The position numbers were made by a program, and so were the translations under genes. A stretch of 64,000 nt of DNA from Dryas octopetala (lineage: Eukaryota; Streptophyta; Magnoliopsida; Rosales; Rosaceae), in assembly GCA_963921425.1 (NCBI GenBank), contig OY992838.1, positions 18,765,861 to 18,829,860 on the forward strand, given 5' to 3'. The notes beneath the pieces were generated by a model. It did no database searches and was not told the DNA's origin. It saw only the letters and a list, made by a program, of their open reading frames with translations. Shown here piece after piece: positions 48,277 through 58,807 of this stretch (position 1 is its first letter; the number at the start of each line of letters is the position of its first letter).

Positions 48277-49202
48277 GGGATGACTTAGGGTCTTCGCAGG
48301 CCTCACTTCGGGATGTGCCCCCTAAGGTCATACCTATGAGTCCAATTGAAGAAACACTACTTCAGGAAGGAAACCAAGAGCCTACTACTTTCCCCAATTT
48401 GTCTACACCGTCAAAGAATCCAACATCTCAGATACTTTTTCTATTTTTTTTGGTTATTTTCAACCTTGCTCTACTTTCCTTAGCTTTAATCTCTTTCTCA
48501 TTTTCTTGTGCAGTCACCCATTGGTTCCCCATCAAATCTTCAAGAGATTCTTGCCATTGAGCCTGACGAAGACAGTGACGGTATACCTTTTTCACCAGCA
48601 GGTTGGGCTCTTTCTTGTGGCATAGTTCGCACAACGTTTGAGGAGGCAAAGAAAATGATGGCTCTACCTTTGCATGAAATTGTAGAAACAACCAAGTATG
48701 AATTCTTCTATGACACTCTCAAGATGCTGGCTGAAGATGGGCTATTTGGCAATCTAGACGATGCTGTTCGGACCAGGGTTATAAAACTTGGCGAATCCTT
48801 GCCCAAATTCCTTAACACTGAAGAAGAATTGCTTCGCTTGAACCAATTTAGCCAACAATTCGAAGATGCCAAGGGAGCATTCATGAGGAGGCAAGGGGCT
48901 ACTGCTGCTTTGGTGAATAAACTCGCCTTACTTGACATAGAGAGAGAGAGAGTCCCTACGAGATCAAATTGTCAGCCTTCAAGCGAGATTGGCAGCTGCT
49001 GACCAAGAGCATACAAGGCTTTCTAGCGAGCTTCAGGTTGGTTCTGTACCCTTAGAGGCAGATGCTCAAGAGTCTTAAGGATTTAAAGGCCAAGAGCAAG
49101 CTGGTGCCAAGGAACAAAAAGAGATGTGAACATCTTCTCGAGGATGTGCGAGCTGAGTGGGAGTCTTTCCTGGCTTACTTGAAGATTTTCATTAAAGACT
49201 AG

Positions 49203-50045
49203 GACTTATCTTTTTCTTTTGTTGTAAAGCTATTTTGAACATCTTCGCCCTTCGGAGGCTCCAACTTATGAAATTATGAAATTATGGGATTTTTGTTTAT
49301 TCATTGCATGTTTTTCTTTTGTTCATCCATGGCACACGTGGCACGGCCTAATTGGCCGCATGTTTGGCTGCTTTGCAAGAAACAACGACATCCTTAGTCT
49401 TTGTTGGTCCCAAAGTAGCATGTCCTGAGGCTCATTTATTGCTCTTTCCTTTCCAAGAAAGTAGACGCTCCCAAGATTACCCGTCCCCGAAAAACGTTTC
49501 GCCTGCCCCTTCTTTCTACTCAACAAATTTAGCACTTCAGCTCATTTTGTTTCCAAACCCTCAAAAATTTCAACTCCGTTCCTCATTTTTCTTAGAATCC
49601 CATTATAGCGCTTAGACTTGAGGATACATCCTTAGGAAAGGAAGACAAAGGACTTGCATCCAAGCAACTGAAATATGAACATAGACTCCTCCTTTCAGCT
49701 TGGCCTCACGCTTCAATTGGGTCAACTCTTTTGCTTTGTTGAAGGTTGGACTCCAGTTCTCAAAATTTTTGCTTTAGGATTTTGAGGAATCAATCCCTTT
49801 GGAGGGTAAGGCCAGCTGAAGGGAGAGGTTTATGTTGACAAAGAAAGATTAGGAAGAAATATGGACCATCGGGGCAGGAAGATAACTCCAGATGGACCTC
49901 CATGTTGATGCATTTTGAATTTTTCTTTGGGATTCTTTCTTTTCTTGTATTCTAATTTCTTTTCGCCTGGCCATAGTGCATTTTCTTGTAAGCTTTAGGC
50001 ATCTTTGGCCTTTGAAATGAAATAAAATTAAATATTTGTGATCTG
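49203..50045. other. Spacer between convergent PMD and Tat pol
   Basis: No coding sequence. 49325-49360 resembles the region upstream of the PMD start (CACGTGGC, CGGCC, TTGG). Both genes must end their transcripts here, but no clear terminator was identified. Confidence 0.4.
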
Positions 50046-53000
50046 TCATTTGTTGGAAGGTTGCCACATGGCTTTGTAATATTTCTTTAAGTACCTTCTG
50101 TTAATTGGATTTTTCTTCACTTTGCCGTCCAAGTTCTTTAAACTGTATGCTCTTTTGCCCAATACTTGTTGAATAATGAATGGTCCATGCCAATTAGGCC
50201 TTCATTTCCCAAAGGGATCATCTTTGTCAATTGGCAAGATTTCCTTCCAAACTAACTTCCCTTCACCAAAAGACTTGCCCTTAACCTTTCGGTTATATGC
50301 TTTATCAGCTTCAATCTTGTGAAGTTTAAGTCTATTTAAAGCAACTAACTTGTCTTCGTCTAGTTGCTCCATTTCCTGCATCATTGCCTGGTCATACTCC
50401 GGCGATTCTAAACCAAACTGATGGGCAATGCGAACCGAGGAAGCAGTTATTTCAACTGGAAGCATGGCATCATGTCCATAAACCAAACCAAAAGGAGTTG
50501 TCCCAGTAGCTGTTCGCTTGGTTGTTCTGAATGCCCATAAAGCCTCAGATAATTTCGAGTCCTACTCTCTTGGATTGTTCGTCAACATTCTAGCAATTGT
50601 ATTCTTCAAAATCTTGTTGCTGGACTTGGCCTGACCATTGGATTGGGGATAATAAGGTGTTGAATAATGTAGTTCAATATAATAATCATTCTGAATTTGG
50701 TCTCGGACTTCTTGTGACATAAAGTAGGCTACCATATCAAACATAATCATATCTGGTATGCCAAACCTGTGTATGATTTATTCTTTGAAAAATTTGATGA
50801 TGGATGTACTAGTGGTTTTGTTAATAGGCTTCGGCTCCACCCACTTTGTGAAATAATCTGTGGCAACAACAATGTAATGGTGTCTGCCAGAGGAAGCAGG
50901 TTTGATCTCGCCAATAGCATCTATGCCCCATGCACGAAAAGGCCAAGGCTTTACCACTGGTAGCATATTTGTTGTTGGGACATGTTGAAAAGACCCATGA
51001 ACTTGGCAAGGCATGCAACCCCTAGCGAACTCAATACAATCCTTTAACATCATTGGCCAGAAATACCCATGTCTTCTTAACAGCCAATGCATCTGGCCAC
51101 CAGCTTAATGCCCTCCACAAACCCCTTGATGGATTTCAACAATAGCAAATTTTGCATCTTCTTCGCCCAGACATGCTAGCAATAACTCGTCTTTTACTTT
51201 TTGGCGTAACTGGTCATTAATTATCACATTACTCCTCACCCAGTATCTCACCTGGTGAGTGCTATTACCATTAGGATCCTGCAAGTATTGGATAATTAGA
51301 TGTCGCCAATCAGCATCTCCAAGCTTTTCTAAATCAATAAGGCATGTCTCAGGCCAATAAACTTCTTCCTCGCTGGCAAACAAAAAACTGTTGAGCGAAG
51401 GAATTCTTCGTTCCATAGCTGACAACCCTTTTCGCTCGATGACAATCATTCGCTGGGATTGGTCTGAGGGAATTTCAAGTCCATAAGTAACTTAGGCCAT
51501 AGCATTGGCCTCAAAATTTTGACTTCTTGGTAAATGATGGAAAAAAGACCGAACGAACCCTCAGCGAGGATGCCTCACCACTTCTACATATTCTGCTAAC
51601 TTTTTGTTCTTGACCTTGAACTCGCCCATGACTTGGCTGATTACTAACTGTGAATCCCCAAAGGTTTCCACTTCTTCCACTTTGAACTCATGAAGCAGTT
51701 CTAAACCAATCACCAAAGCCTCATACTCTGTCTGGTTGTTTGTACAATCAAAGTCTAACTTGAACGAATAGTGATATTTGATGAGACTAGGCGAAATGAT
51801 TAGAACACCTGCCCCTGCTTAAGCTTCTGTGCTAGATCCATCAAAATAAAGCTTCCAAGTTTGTAAAGGCATCGATTAGGGTTCGCATTTCACCAAATCC
51901 AACATGTTGATCTTAATGTCTTCAACACCTTCGATCTCAATAGACGGATGATGAGCCAAGAAATCAGCCAAGGCCTGCCCCTTCATGGCCTTTGAGGAAC
52001 ATAATGCAATGTAAATTCGCTCAGAGCTAATGTCCACTTACCAATTCAGCCATGTATCATAGGCCGAGTTAGCATATACTTTATCAAATCAGTCTTGGCA
52101 ATCACATGCACATAGAAAGGCAACAAGTAATGTTGAAGCTTCGTGATTGAAAAATACAAAGTCAAGCATAGCTTCTTAATAGGCGAATTCTTTACCTCCA
52201 TATTTGTCAAAATCCTGCTCAGTAGTACACTGCTTCCTCTTTGCCTTCGTTGTTGTCTTGGGCGAATAAACTCCCAATAGACTGTTCTGTTGCCGAGATA
52301 TAAAGTTTCAATTCTCTTCCTCGCCTAAGCAGCATTAAGACAGGTAGATAAGTCTTTAATAACTCAAATGTGTCTTGAGGCTCCTAATTCCAAATAAACT
52401 CTTCTTGTTTCTTCAAACGAAGCAACAAAGTAAAAGGCTTGATTTTACCTGAAAGATAAGAGATAAACCGGCGAAGAAAATTAATCTTCCCAAGGAATGA
52501 TGTAGCTCTTTTTTGTTTCTCAGCGGAGGTGCTTCCATGATAGCCTTGGCTTTGTTCTTGTGAATCTCCACTCCTCGTTGGTGAACCAAGAATCCCAAGA
52601 ACTTCCCTGTCGAGACTCCGAATGCACATTTCAAAGGGTTCATCTTTAACTGATGCCTTCTCATTTTTTCAAACGCTTGGCGAAGGTTAGCTAAGTGTGT
52701 TTCTTTTTTTTTTTTTTTTTTTAATTTCACCACAACATCGTCCACATATACCTCCACTGTTTTGCTAATCAGATCATGGAATATGGCATTCATCACTCGT
52801 TGATAGGTAGCCCTGACATTTTTCAGGCCGAAAGGCATAACAACCCACTCAAACAGTCCGCCAGCACCTGGACATCTAAATGCCATCTTTGCTCGATCCT
52901 CTTCAGCTATAAAAATTTGAGCATGGCCATCCATAAAAGATAGAATTTCATGTCCAGTCATGCCATCTACCAACAAATCTGCGACTGACATTGGCTATTC

Positions 53001-53800
53001 ATCCTTGGGAGTGGGCTGTGTTCAAATTCTAAAATCGACACATACTCGCAGCTTCTTATTCTTTTTCATAACAATTACAATGTTGGAGATCCATTGTGCA
53101 TAGCGAATTGGGCGAATAAACCTGGCCTTGTACAAACGTTGGATCCCTTTGGTTATCTTCGCCTCTACTTCTTTTGAAAATCTCATCGCTAGCTGGGAAA
53201 AAGGCTTAGCTCCTTCTTTTAAAAGCAACCTGTGATCTACAATAGATCTCTCCAGCCCTGGCATTTCATCATAGCTCCAAGCGAAGTTGTCAGTATATTC
53301 TTTCAATAGGGCGAGTAAAGCTTTTGTTGAGAAGGACTTAGCAAACCACTGATGAAGATAGGCAGAGGGATGAAGATAGATAGAGGGTTTTCGTTAGTAC
53401 CCAAGTTAAACTCAAGCAGAAGGTCTTGCACCTCAGCCTTGGAATCATCTAACCCTGTTGGCTCACAGTCTAAGTCCTCTAGGTGAATTTCTAGCTTTTT
53501 TGCTTCAGAAATGAACTAGGTAACAATTTCAATTCGCTGGCCTCGCTCGAAGCAGCTTAATTGAAATTCTGCTAACTTTGCCTCTTCTCGGTACAGAGAC
53601 TCCACAAACTCTTCAAACATCTTGACCGGTTTGGCTACGGCATGCCCTTCGTCCATTGTATCACATATCACAAATATGTCTTTTCCTTGAAAATGTTGGC
53701 TAAGTCTGAAGGGATGCCCACATCGGTCTTCGCATAGGAAATCTTTGTTGGCAACCCATTCTGATTCATTCCTTCTAGCTTAACAACCCTAATGTCATCA
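50046..53800 (-). pseudogene. Ty3/gypsy pol, Tat lineage, decayed
   Basis: Reading from the right: sequence upstream of RT (53800-53310), then RT N-terminus (PGLERSIVDHRL, KARFIRPIRYAQW, 53306-53022), RT core with MPFGLKNVRATYQRVMN and YVDDVVVK (52991-52413), RNase H (about 52400-52000, with shifts), and a second, archaeal-type RNase H (WKLYFDGSST, DCTNNQTEYEALVIGLELL, about 51870-51480). Integrase follows (GVCGGH and CMPC zinc-binding parts; core about 51050-50560; C-terminus to 50046, ending MWQPSNK). Two RNase H domains mark the Tat/Ogre lineage. There are many stops. In integrase, Lys replaces the catalytic Glu (NGQAK) and the second Asp motif is altered. A poly(A) expansion follows the YVDD box. 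Gag and the 5' LTR were not found. Confidence 0.9.
52703..52722 (-). repeat. Homopolymer run inside RT next to the YVDD box
   Basis: About 18 T on the + strand, giving a run of Lys codons directly after YVDDVVVKL. This is a replication-slippage expansion in a dead gene. Confidence 0.85.
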
Positions 53801-53810
53801 TCGTACACTC

Positions 53811-54162
53811 TTGCATGTAAAACCCTAAACACTCATACAAACTCTTGAGAGAATAACCCAGAAGTTCTTGCCTTGTTCTTCTATATTTTCCCAAGTTCAT
53901 CCAAAGTTCATATTTTGTTCTTGTTGGTTCTTGCCCAAACACCTCATTTTGCTCCACTGACTTAATCATCAGAGCGTAGTTGGCTGGTTTCACACTGGTG
54001 CTACTTCCTTTGATTCTTTTTTCATGCAGGTCATCTTTGTTGGAGATCATGAGAAAGCTAGCTCCTCATCATCACCCTTGTTCATCCTCAAAGAAGGCTG
54101 AATCATCGTACACATCACCATTTTTAAGTTGTTGCATCATCAAGAGGATTTTTGCATCAACA
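53811..54162 (+). repeat. Left LTR (5'-truncated, promoter deleted)
   Basis: Matches 56698-57120 from TTGCATGTAA onward, except for a 69-bp gap equal to 56709-56777, which carries TATAAAT in the right copy. Confidence 0.85.
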
Positions 54163-54182
54163 GATTGGCATTGTCTATAGGA
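54163..54182 (+). other. Degenerate primer binding site
   Basis: GATTGGCATTGTCTATAGGA directly follows the LTR end. It differs by a few bases from the GATTGGCGCCGTCTGTGG-type site I know from Tat-group elements. Confidence 0.6.
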
Positions 54183-54271
54183 AAGGCATCGACAGTCATC
54201 GTATTCATCACCACGATCGCTAAGCTATTCCCTGCACCAACAATCATTACCTCTCAACTCATCCTTACAAA

Positions 54272-54583
54272 ATGAGTAATCAAAGCCGTGGCTCTTCCTC
54301 ATGGGAATCGGAGGATAACAAATGGTCAGTTCTTTTTGATACTCCCAATAGGGAGAGGGGTAAGTCCACCAAGGACCCTGCTAAGATCAAGGCTGCCAAC
54401 AAGCTCCTAAGGGAGAACCGGCGACACTTAGTAGCAGAGAACAAGCTCCTGACCAAACAGGCAGAACAAACTGCTAAACTACAACGACAACAAGCTCAGC
54501 TAGAGATGAGTGGACAATTCGGCCCATATACAAGGATGACCCAAGCTGAGCTAGAAGTTCGCTCCCCAGCGAATAACCACTAA
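54272..54583 (+). pseudogene. Gag N-terminus of the non-autonomous element
   Basis: The frame 54272-54583 (103 residues) starts MSNQSRGSSSWESEDNKW, is rich in Lys/Glu/Gln and is likely coiled-coil (LLRENRRHLVAENKLL). It ends at a stop, after which the same frame continues with gag-like text (LAEQPEFLNAHLL) and more stops up to about 55005. This suggests a longer, decayed gag. No zinc knuckle or protease is visible. Confidence 0.55.
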
Positions 54584-55007
54584 GTCACCCAGGCCGACAT
54601 CGACAATCATCCTGCTCGGCGAAACATTGATTGTACCTTCCCCGACTTCGAAGATATGCCTTTGGCCGAACAACCTGAGTTTCTGAATGCTCACCTCCTC
54701 CTTCAGTAGAAGCGAGCAGCTTTTAGGAATGACTCTACCGAATCTCCTATAAGTAACCAAGCCAAGCCGAGCGGTGATTGACGATCACCAGTTAGGTCCA
54801 TATTTGTTAGAGATTGGCTTGGACCAACAATGGTCATGTTTGCTCATTAACATGTGTGTGAGAGACTCGGCAACCGGGTCGAGGGATTAGCTGAAACCGT
54901 GCCCAGGCACGCTAGGCCCGACGTGAAGTACTTGGTTCAAGGATTGGTCCGTGATCAGACCGGAATATCCATGCTCGGCTGGGCCAAGTCGAAAAATCCA
55001 AGGAACA

Positions 55008-55265
55008 TGTGAGATCCCGTATTTTCCAAGTTTTATTTTGAGAAGTTATTTTAAATATTTTGGAAATTGATTTGAGAAATAAAAGGTTATGGGTAAATTT
55101 TTAATTTTGTTTTAATTTGGGCTTGACCCGAAAGTTGACTTTTAAAATTAGTGGGTTTTTGGTTTGTTTGAATTTGAACTCATTGGATAGATCTCGAGCC
55201 CACGAGAACATAGACACGAAACACGCGTAAATTGAGGTTACGGTTTGAAAGTTATAAACATGCGA
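55008..55265 (+). repeat. Fragment of the 18433-21623 LTR family
   Basis: Starts TGTGAGATCCCGTATTTT and follows the complement of 21365-21623 closely, including TTGACTTTTAAAATTAGT, GAGCCCACGAGAACATAGAC and GGTTACGGTTTGA. The other end of the family unit is not seen here. Confidence 0.8.
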
Positions 55266-55272
55266 ACTTATG

Positions 55273-55590
55273 GGCTTACAGTCCCCGCACTCGAAAGGAA
55301 ACATACCCCAAAAGTCTAAAATACATGTGCCGAGCTAGAGTGCTATATACAGCCTGATGCTCGACATGAAACAGACTCAAAGGTCTATAAATACTCATGC
55401 CTGAGTCAGTGCGGCTTACGGTCCCTGCGCTTGAAAGAAAACAGACCCCAAAGGTCTATAAATACCCCTGGCTGAGATGGTGCGGCTTACGGTACCCGCG
55501 CTTGAGAGGAAATAAATCCTAAAGGTCTATAAATATCCCTGGCCGAGCCGAAGCGACTTACGGTCCTGATGCTTGACAGGAATCCAATCT
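55273..55590 (+). repeat. 71-bp tandem repeats, each with a TATA-like box
   Basis: Units start CTTACGGTCCC at about 55344 (diverged), 55415, 55486 and 55557 (partial), with a more diverged unit before them. TCTATAAATA occurs at 55384, 55455 and 55526, exactly 71 bp apart. They lie in the presumed right LTR. Confidence 0.88.
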
Positions 55591-56039
55591 CAATTTCCTT
55601 ATGCTCACCATACTCGCCAAGCTGAGAAGCACTTGGTTCATTTTTAATTAAATTTCATGTGCTCATCACTTGATTTCATGCAGATCTCATATTCAACCAG
55701 GTCAGCTCGGACGCTCTATTCTCGGCCTTTTCAAAATCAAAGTTTGGTCCAGCTCAGCTATAAACATCCACTTCCACTGACAGTTCTCAACTTCCATTTC
55801 AAGTCTTGCACGCTGGAATTGGAAGTTGGGGGACTTCTGTTTGTGGATAAATCCACATTGATTCAATGGATAAATCAGATGATGACACGTGGCGCTCTGA
55901 CTTTTTAACCATTGACTTAGACAAACCGACTATCCACATTATCACTTTAACTCAGTAACACACGATCTCGACTTCACCACCGATGCTTGGCATACGCCAC
56001 CTTGTCCGAGCCGATCATAGCTCAACCATCAAACATCCT

Positions 56040-56215
56040 ATGACACCGGAGCATCATCTCCAAGTATTCAGCTCGGCTCAACTCTGCCAAACAATGATCA
56101 TGATTGTACAGCTCAGCTCAGCTCGGTCAGACGAGGTGATGATTGTACAACTTGGTTCCGCTCGGCTAGACAAGATGATCATTGTACACTTGAGACATTT
56201 ACAAAGTTATATGTC
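56040..56215 (+). repeat. Imperfect ~45-bp repeats
   Basis: The motif GATCATTGTACA / GATGATTGTACA, preceded by CTCGGC(T), recurs about three times. Confidence 0.6.
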
Positions 56216-56226
56216 TAGCTCAGTAG

Positions 56227-56385
56227 GCTCGGCCCAATGTCCGATCATGATCAGACTGGTTTGGGCAATTTTGCCACCATTGGATCACCTCGACCATTTG
56301 GCTCGGCCCACTACCCGATCATGATTAGACTGGCTTGGACAATCTTGCCACCATTGGATCACCTCGACCATTGGGCTTGGCTAGG
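56227..56385 (+). repeat. 74-bp tandem repeat, two copies
   Basis: GCTCGGCCCA ... CCGATCATGAT ... TTGCCACCATTGGATCACC occurs at 56227 and 56301, with a third partial start near 56380. Confidence 0.9.
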
Positions 56386-56697
56386 CCCAATGCCCTACCT
56401 TTGCAATCTGGCACATTCGACTGTCTGATACATGAGAGATTCACAAATGACATGTGTTTGGCTTGGCTCGGGGACTACGATCCACCGCTCTTCTAGAAGG
56501 TCTGGATGATATCTTCAGCCAAACTCAAGTGCCTACTACTTGACACTCTACTGTACCTTACATTCTAGCTTGAGATGGGACAGTTAGGGCTACCCATGGC
56601 ACCAAAGTCCCTTTCGCATTCATTGCACGCTTGCTTAGTAGTTGTGCATGACACTATTCTGAACTAACAACGTGGCCTCTTCTCCACCGCTCATCAT

Positions 56698-57120
56698 CTT
56701 GCATGTAAATATATTATTTACCTCTTCTTTGCCTATAAATACACACTTATAGCCACAAAGAAGTGGTACACACACAAAACCCTAAACACTCACACAAACT
56801 CTTGAGAGAATAACCTAGAAGTTCTTGCCTTATTCTTCCATATTTTCCCAAGTTCATCCAAAGTTCATATTTTGTTCTTGCTGGTTCTTGCCCAAACACC
56901 TCATTTTGCTCTTCACTGACTTAATCATCATAGCGTAGTTGGTTGGTTTCACACCGGTGCTATTTCCTTTGATTCTTGTTCATGCAGGTCATCTTTTTTG
57001 GAGATCATTAGCAAACTAGCTCATCATCATCACCCTTGTTCATCCTCTAAGAAGGCTGAATTATCGTCCACATAACCATTTTTAAGTTGTTGCATCATCG
57101 AGCGGATTTTTGCATCAACA
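56698..57120 (+). repeat. Right LTR, 3' portion with TATA box
   Basis: The segment shared with the left LTR. TATAAAT at 56734-56740 marks the core promoter. The true LTR start is further left, probably including the tandem repeats, but was not fixed. Confidence 0.8.
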
Positions 57121-58200
57121 GACGAGTAAGGCCTTCCCTTCTATTATTTTGGTTTTCACTCGAAGTCACTATTTATTGTATTTGGAGGGAGAGGACAACC
57201 GTCGATTCAAGAATATTTGTCACCTATTGCTTACTCTTCTTCCAATGATCCCATCTTGCGTGAGTGGAATATTTCTGGTAGTAGTTAGATCATTGTTGGT
57301 GTTCTTAATGTTTGTTCGATGCTTTCGGTGGAGGTTTGTCTTTAGACTTTGTTTTTGTTGTTATTTGTGTTACCATCTTGTTAGGCTTGCTGTTGTGTGT
57401 CTTCGTTGCAGACTTTTCTGGTTGTTTTGTATAGTTTATCATACTTCAATATATTTTATTTATTTTGAAAAAAGTGAAAAGTGTTATATTAGAGTCACAA
57501 ACTATTATTCTAACTTTTTGGTCCCAACTAATGTGGAGGTATTTCATTTGTTCATCACTAGGCCTACTTTGGACCTCATTACATATCATTTTCCAAATCA
57601 ATTGGTGTTCTTTTGAAGGCCAGTAACACACTTGACGCTTGACTGTACCCCAAATCCATTTTTGAACAGTTCGGTAAGCGTATTTAAAGTCCTCACTTTT
57701 ACATGTGTGAACTCTTGTCCTTCCTTGCATGGGACAGACATTCGCAGTCCCCCTCCCTCTAATCTAACCCCTCGCTCGCCCAGGCTTGCCCAACAAGTTG
57801 GAGGACGCTATAGAACCGCGTAATTGATCCATTTGCACTATTCAATAAAAATTTGGATTATTCTTTACAAAAAAGGTTTGTGATTCTAATGCATAATGGC
57901 ACAACACACGAAGGGCTGGTATAGGGTTTCTTGCTTTATCTGGTTGTTGTCATTTTTGCATTACGTTATTTTAATATATTACTAGCAAAGGCTTAAGAAC
58001 TCCTAAAATTACTAATAATTTTTTGGGAAAACCGGTGTGGCGTTTTGTTTGGATTAAGTTAGGATAATTTGGAAAGACTTGTTGGGTGTACTAATAAATT
58101 TTTATAATTTCTAATTTTTAGTTGGATGTAAAGACTGTGTTTGGGATAGAAATAAAAAAAAAAAATTGGGTTTAAATAGCAGCACCTACTGCAGGAACAC
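57121..58200. other. No gene recognised
   Basis: T-rich sequence. The hydrophobic frame at 57110-57616 begins in the LTR and has no family motifs. Nothing else was seen. Confidence 0.4.
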
Positions 58201-58227
58201 CCACACCTATCCCTAGTCTACTTAATT

Positions 58228-58610
58228 ATGAACCCCGAAAACCCACCTCCCAACCTTATACTGGAATCCCCACACTTATTTCCTAGACCTTCCTCTTACC
58301 TAATTCCTTTGGACATGATTAGGCATAGCCATCATGGAACACAAACCCTTAAGCAATACATTTCGGTCTTTGATTTTTTGCTCAGCCACATTCCCACAAG
58401 AAAGATCACAGATGAGGCCAAGAATCATTTTTTGGTGATTGGGATGAATGAAAGGTATAGGGAGATCTTCAGAGACTACTTCCCTTTCCCACCATACTAG
58501 AAGATGAGGGCAATGATATTGGCTTGGGGAGGGAAGAATGAAGCCAACCATGAAGCAAACAAGAAAACTGCAACTGCTAATAATGGCTGTGGATCAAGGA
58601 GGCCAAACTA
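58228..58610 (+). pseudogene. Gag-like remnant of a non-autonomous LTR element
   Basis: The frame 58228-58500 contains TLKQYISVFDFLLSHIP, KITDEAKNHFLVIGMNERY and FRDYFPFPPY. The layout (a loop of Leu-rich helices, then a short L-G-M-x-x-x-Y motif) resembles retrotransposon gag domains. After its stop the same frame continues briefly to KKTATANNGCGSRRPN. It lies about 200 bp before a purine tract and LTR, so it fits the interior of that element. The family is uncertain. Confidence 0.45.
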
Positions 58611-58794
58611 GTGATCATGATGGTTAAGATCGACTAGTCCAAAAACAAAAACAATTATTTTAGTATAATTTCTTTAGTTTATATTTTTGCTATAACTGAT
58701 TTGGCTTGAACAATTGCCAATTATATATTTTTGCTCTATGATCCCACTCTTTTGCACAGGTTTTTGGATTGAGTTTTGGGGACAAAACTCTTTT

Positions 58795-58807
58795 AAGGGG
58801 GAGAGAA
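58795..58807 (+). other. Polypurine tract before an LTR
   Basis: AAGGGGGAGAGAA lies immediately before TGTAACACCCC, the standard junction of internal region and 3' LTR in Ty3/gypsy elements. Confidence 0.75.

Larger units (their letters stand above)
41725..49202 (+). pseudogene. Plant mobile domain (PMD) protein gene, broken
   Basis: From ATG 41725 the reading gives MVYQRKVEVYG, a stop at 41980, then INEWITWYKRVEQEKGEVW, a frameshift near 42320, EEHSAFLAYWLSKYVF, LALGPFMLAHLYRCL, a stop at 42597, then GPLWIFRVWLQAYFP. These are the landmarks of the plant mobile domain found in MAIN/MAIL proteins and in transposons. An exon near 43253-43634 is followed by an intron and a Lys/Glu-rich exon (43720-44140). 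Later exons run to 44797, are cut by a 3.5-kb insertion, then resume at 48282. A coiled-coil end (LQARLAAADQEHTRL) lies in a shifted frame. The last stop is at 49200-49202. It converges on the - strand Tat pol. PMD ORFs occur as extra genes in some transposons, so this may be the Tat element's antisense ORF rather than a host gene. Confidence 0.78.
53811..57120 (+). mobile_element. Non-autonomous LTR retrotransposon (gag-only, Tat-like)
   Basis: Terminal direct repeats lie at 53811-54162 and 56698-57120, both ending TTTGCATCAACA. A degenerate GATTGGCATTGTCTATAGGA follows the left copy, in the position and style of the primer site of Tat-type elements (GATTGGCGCCGTCTGTGG-like). A short gag-like frame follows; no pol is present. 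The left LTR is truncated at its 5' side and lacks 69 bp that include the TATA box. It adjoins the - strand Tat pol, so it probably inserted into or recombined with that element. Confidence 0.72.

Noticed and set aside
53775-54050. 91-residue - strand frame beside the Tat pol
   Set aside because: It reads the LTR of the + strand gag-only element backwards and has no gag or protease motif.
57110-57616. 168-residue hydrophobic frame
   Set aside because: It starts inside an LTR and consists of Phe/Leu/Val-rich sequence from T-rich DNA, with no known domain or conserved neighbour.
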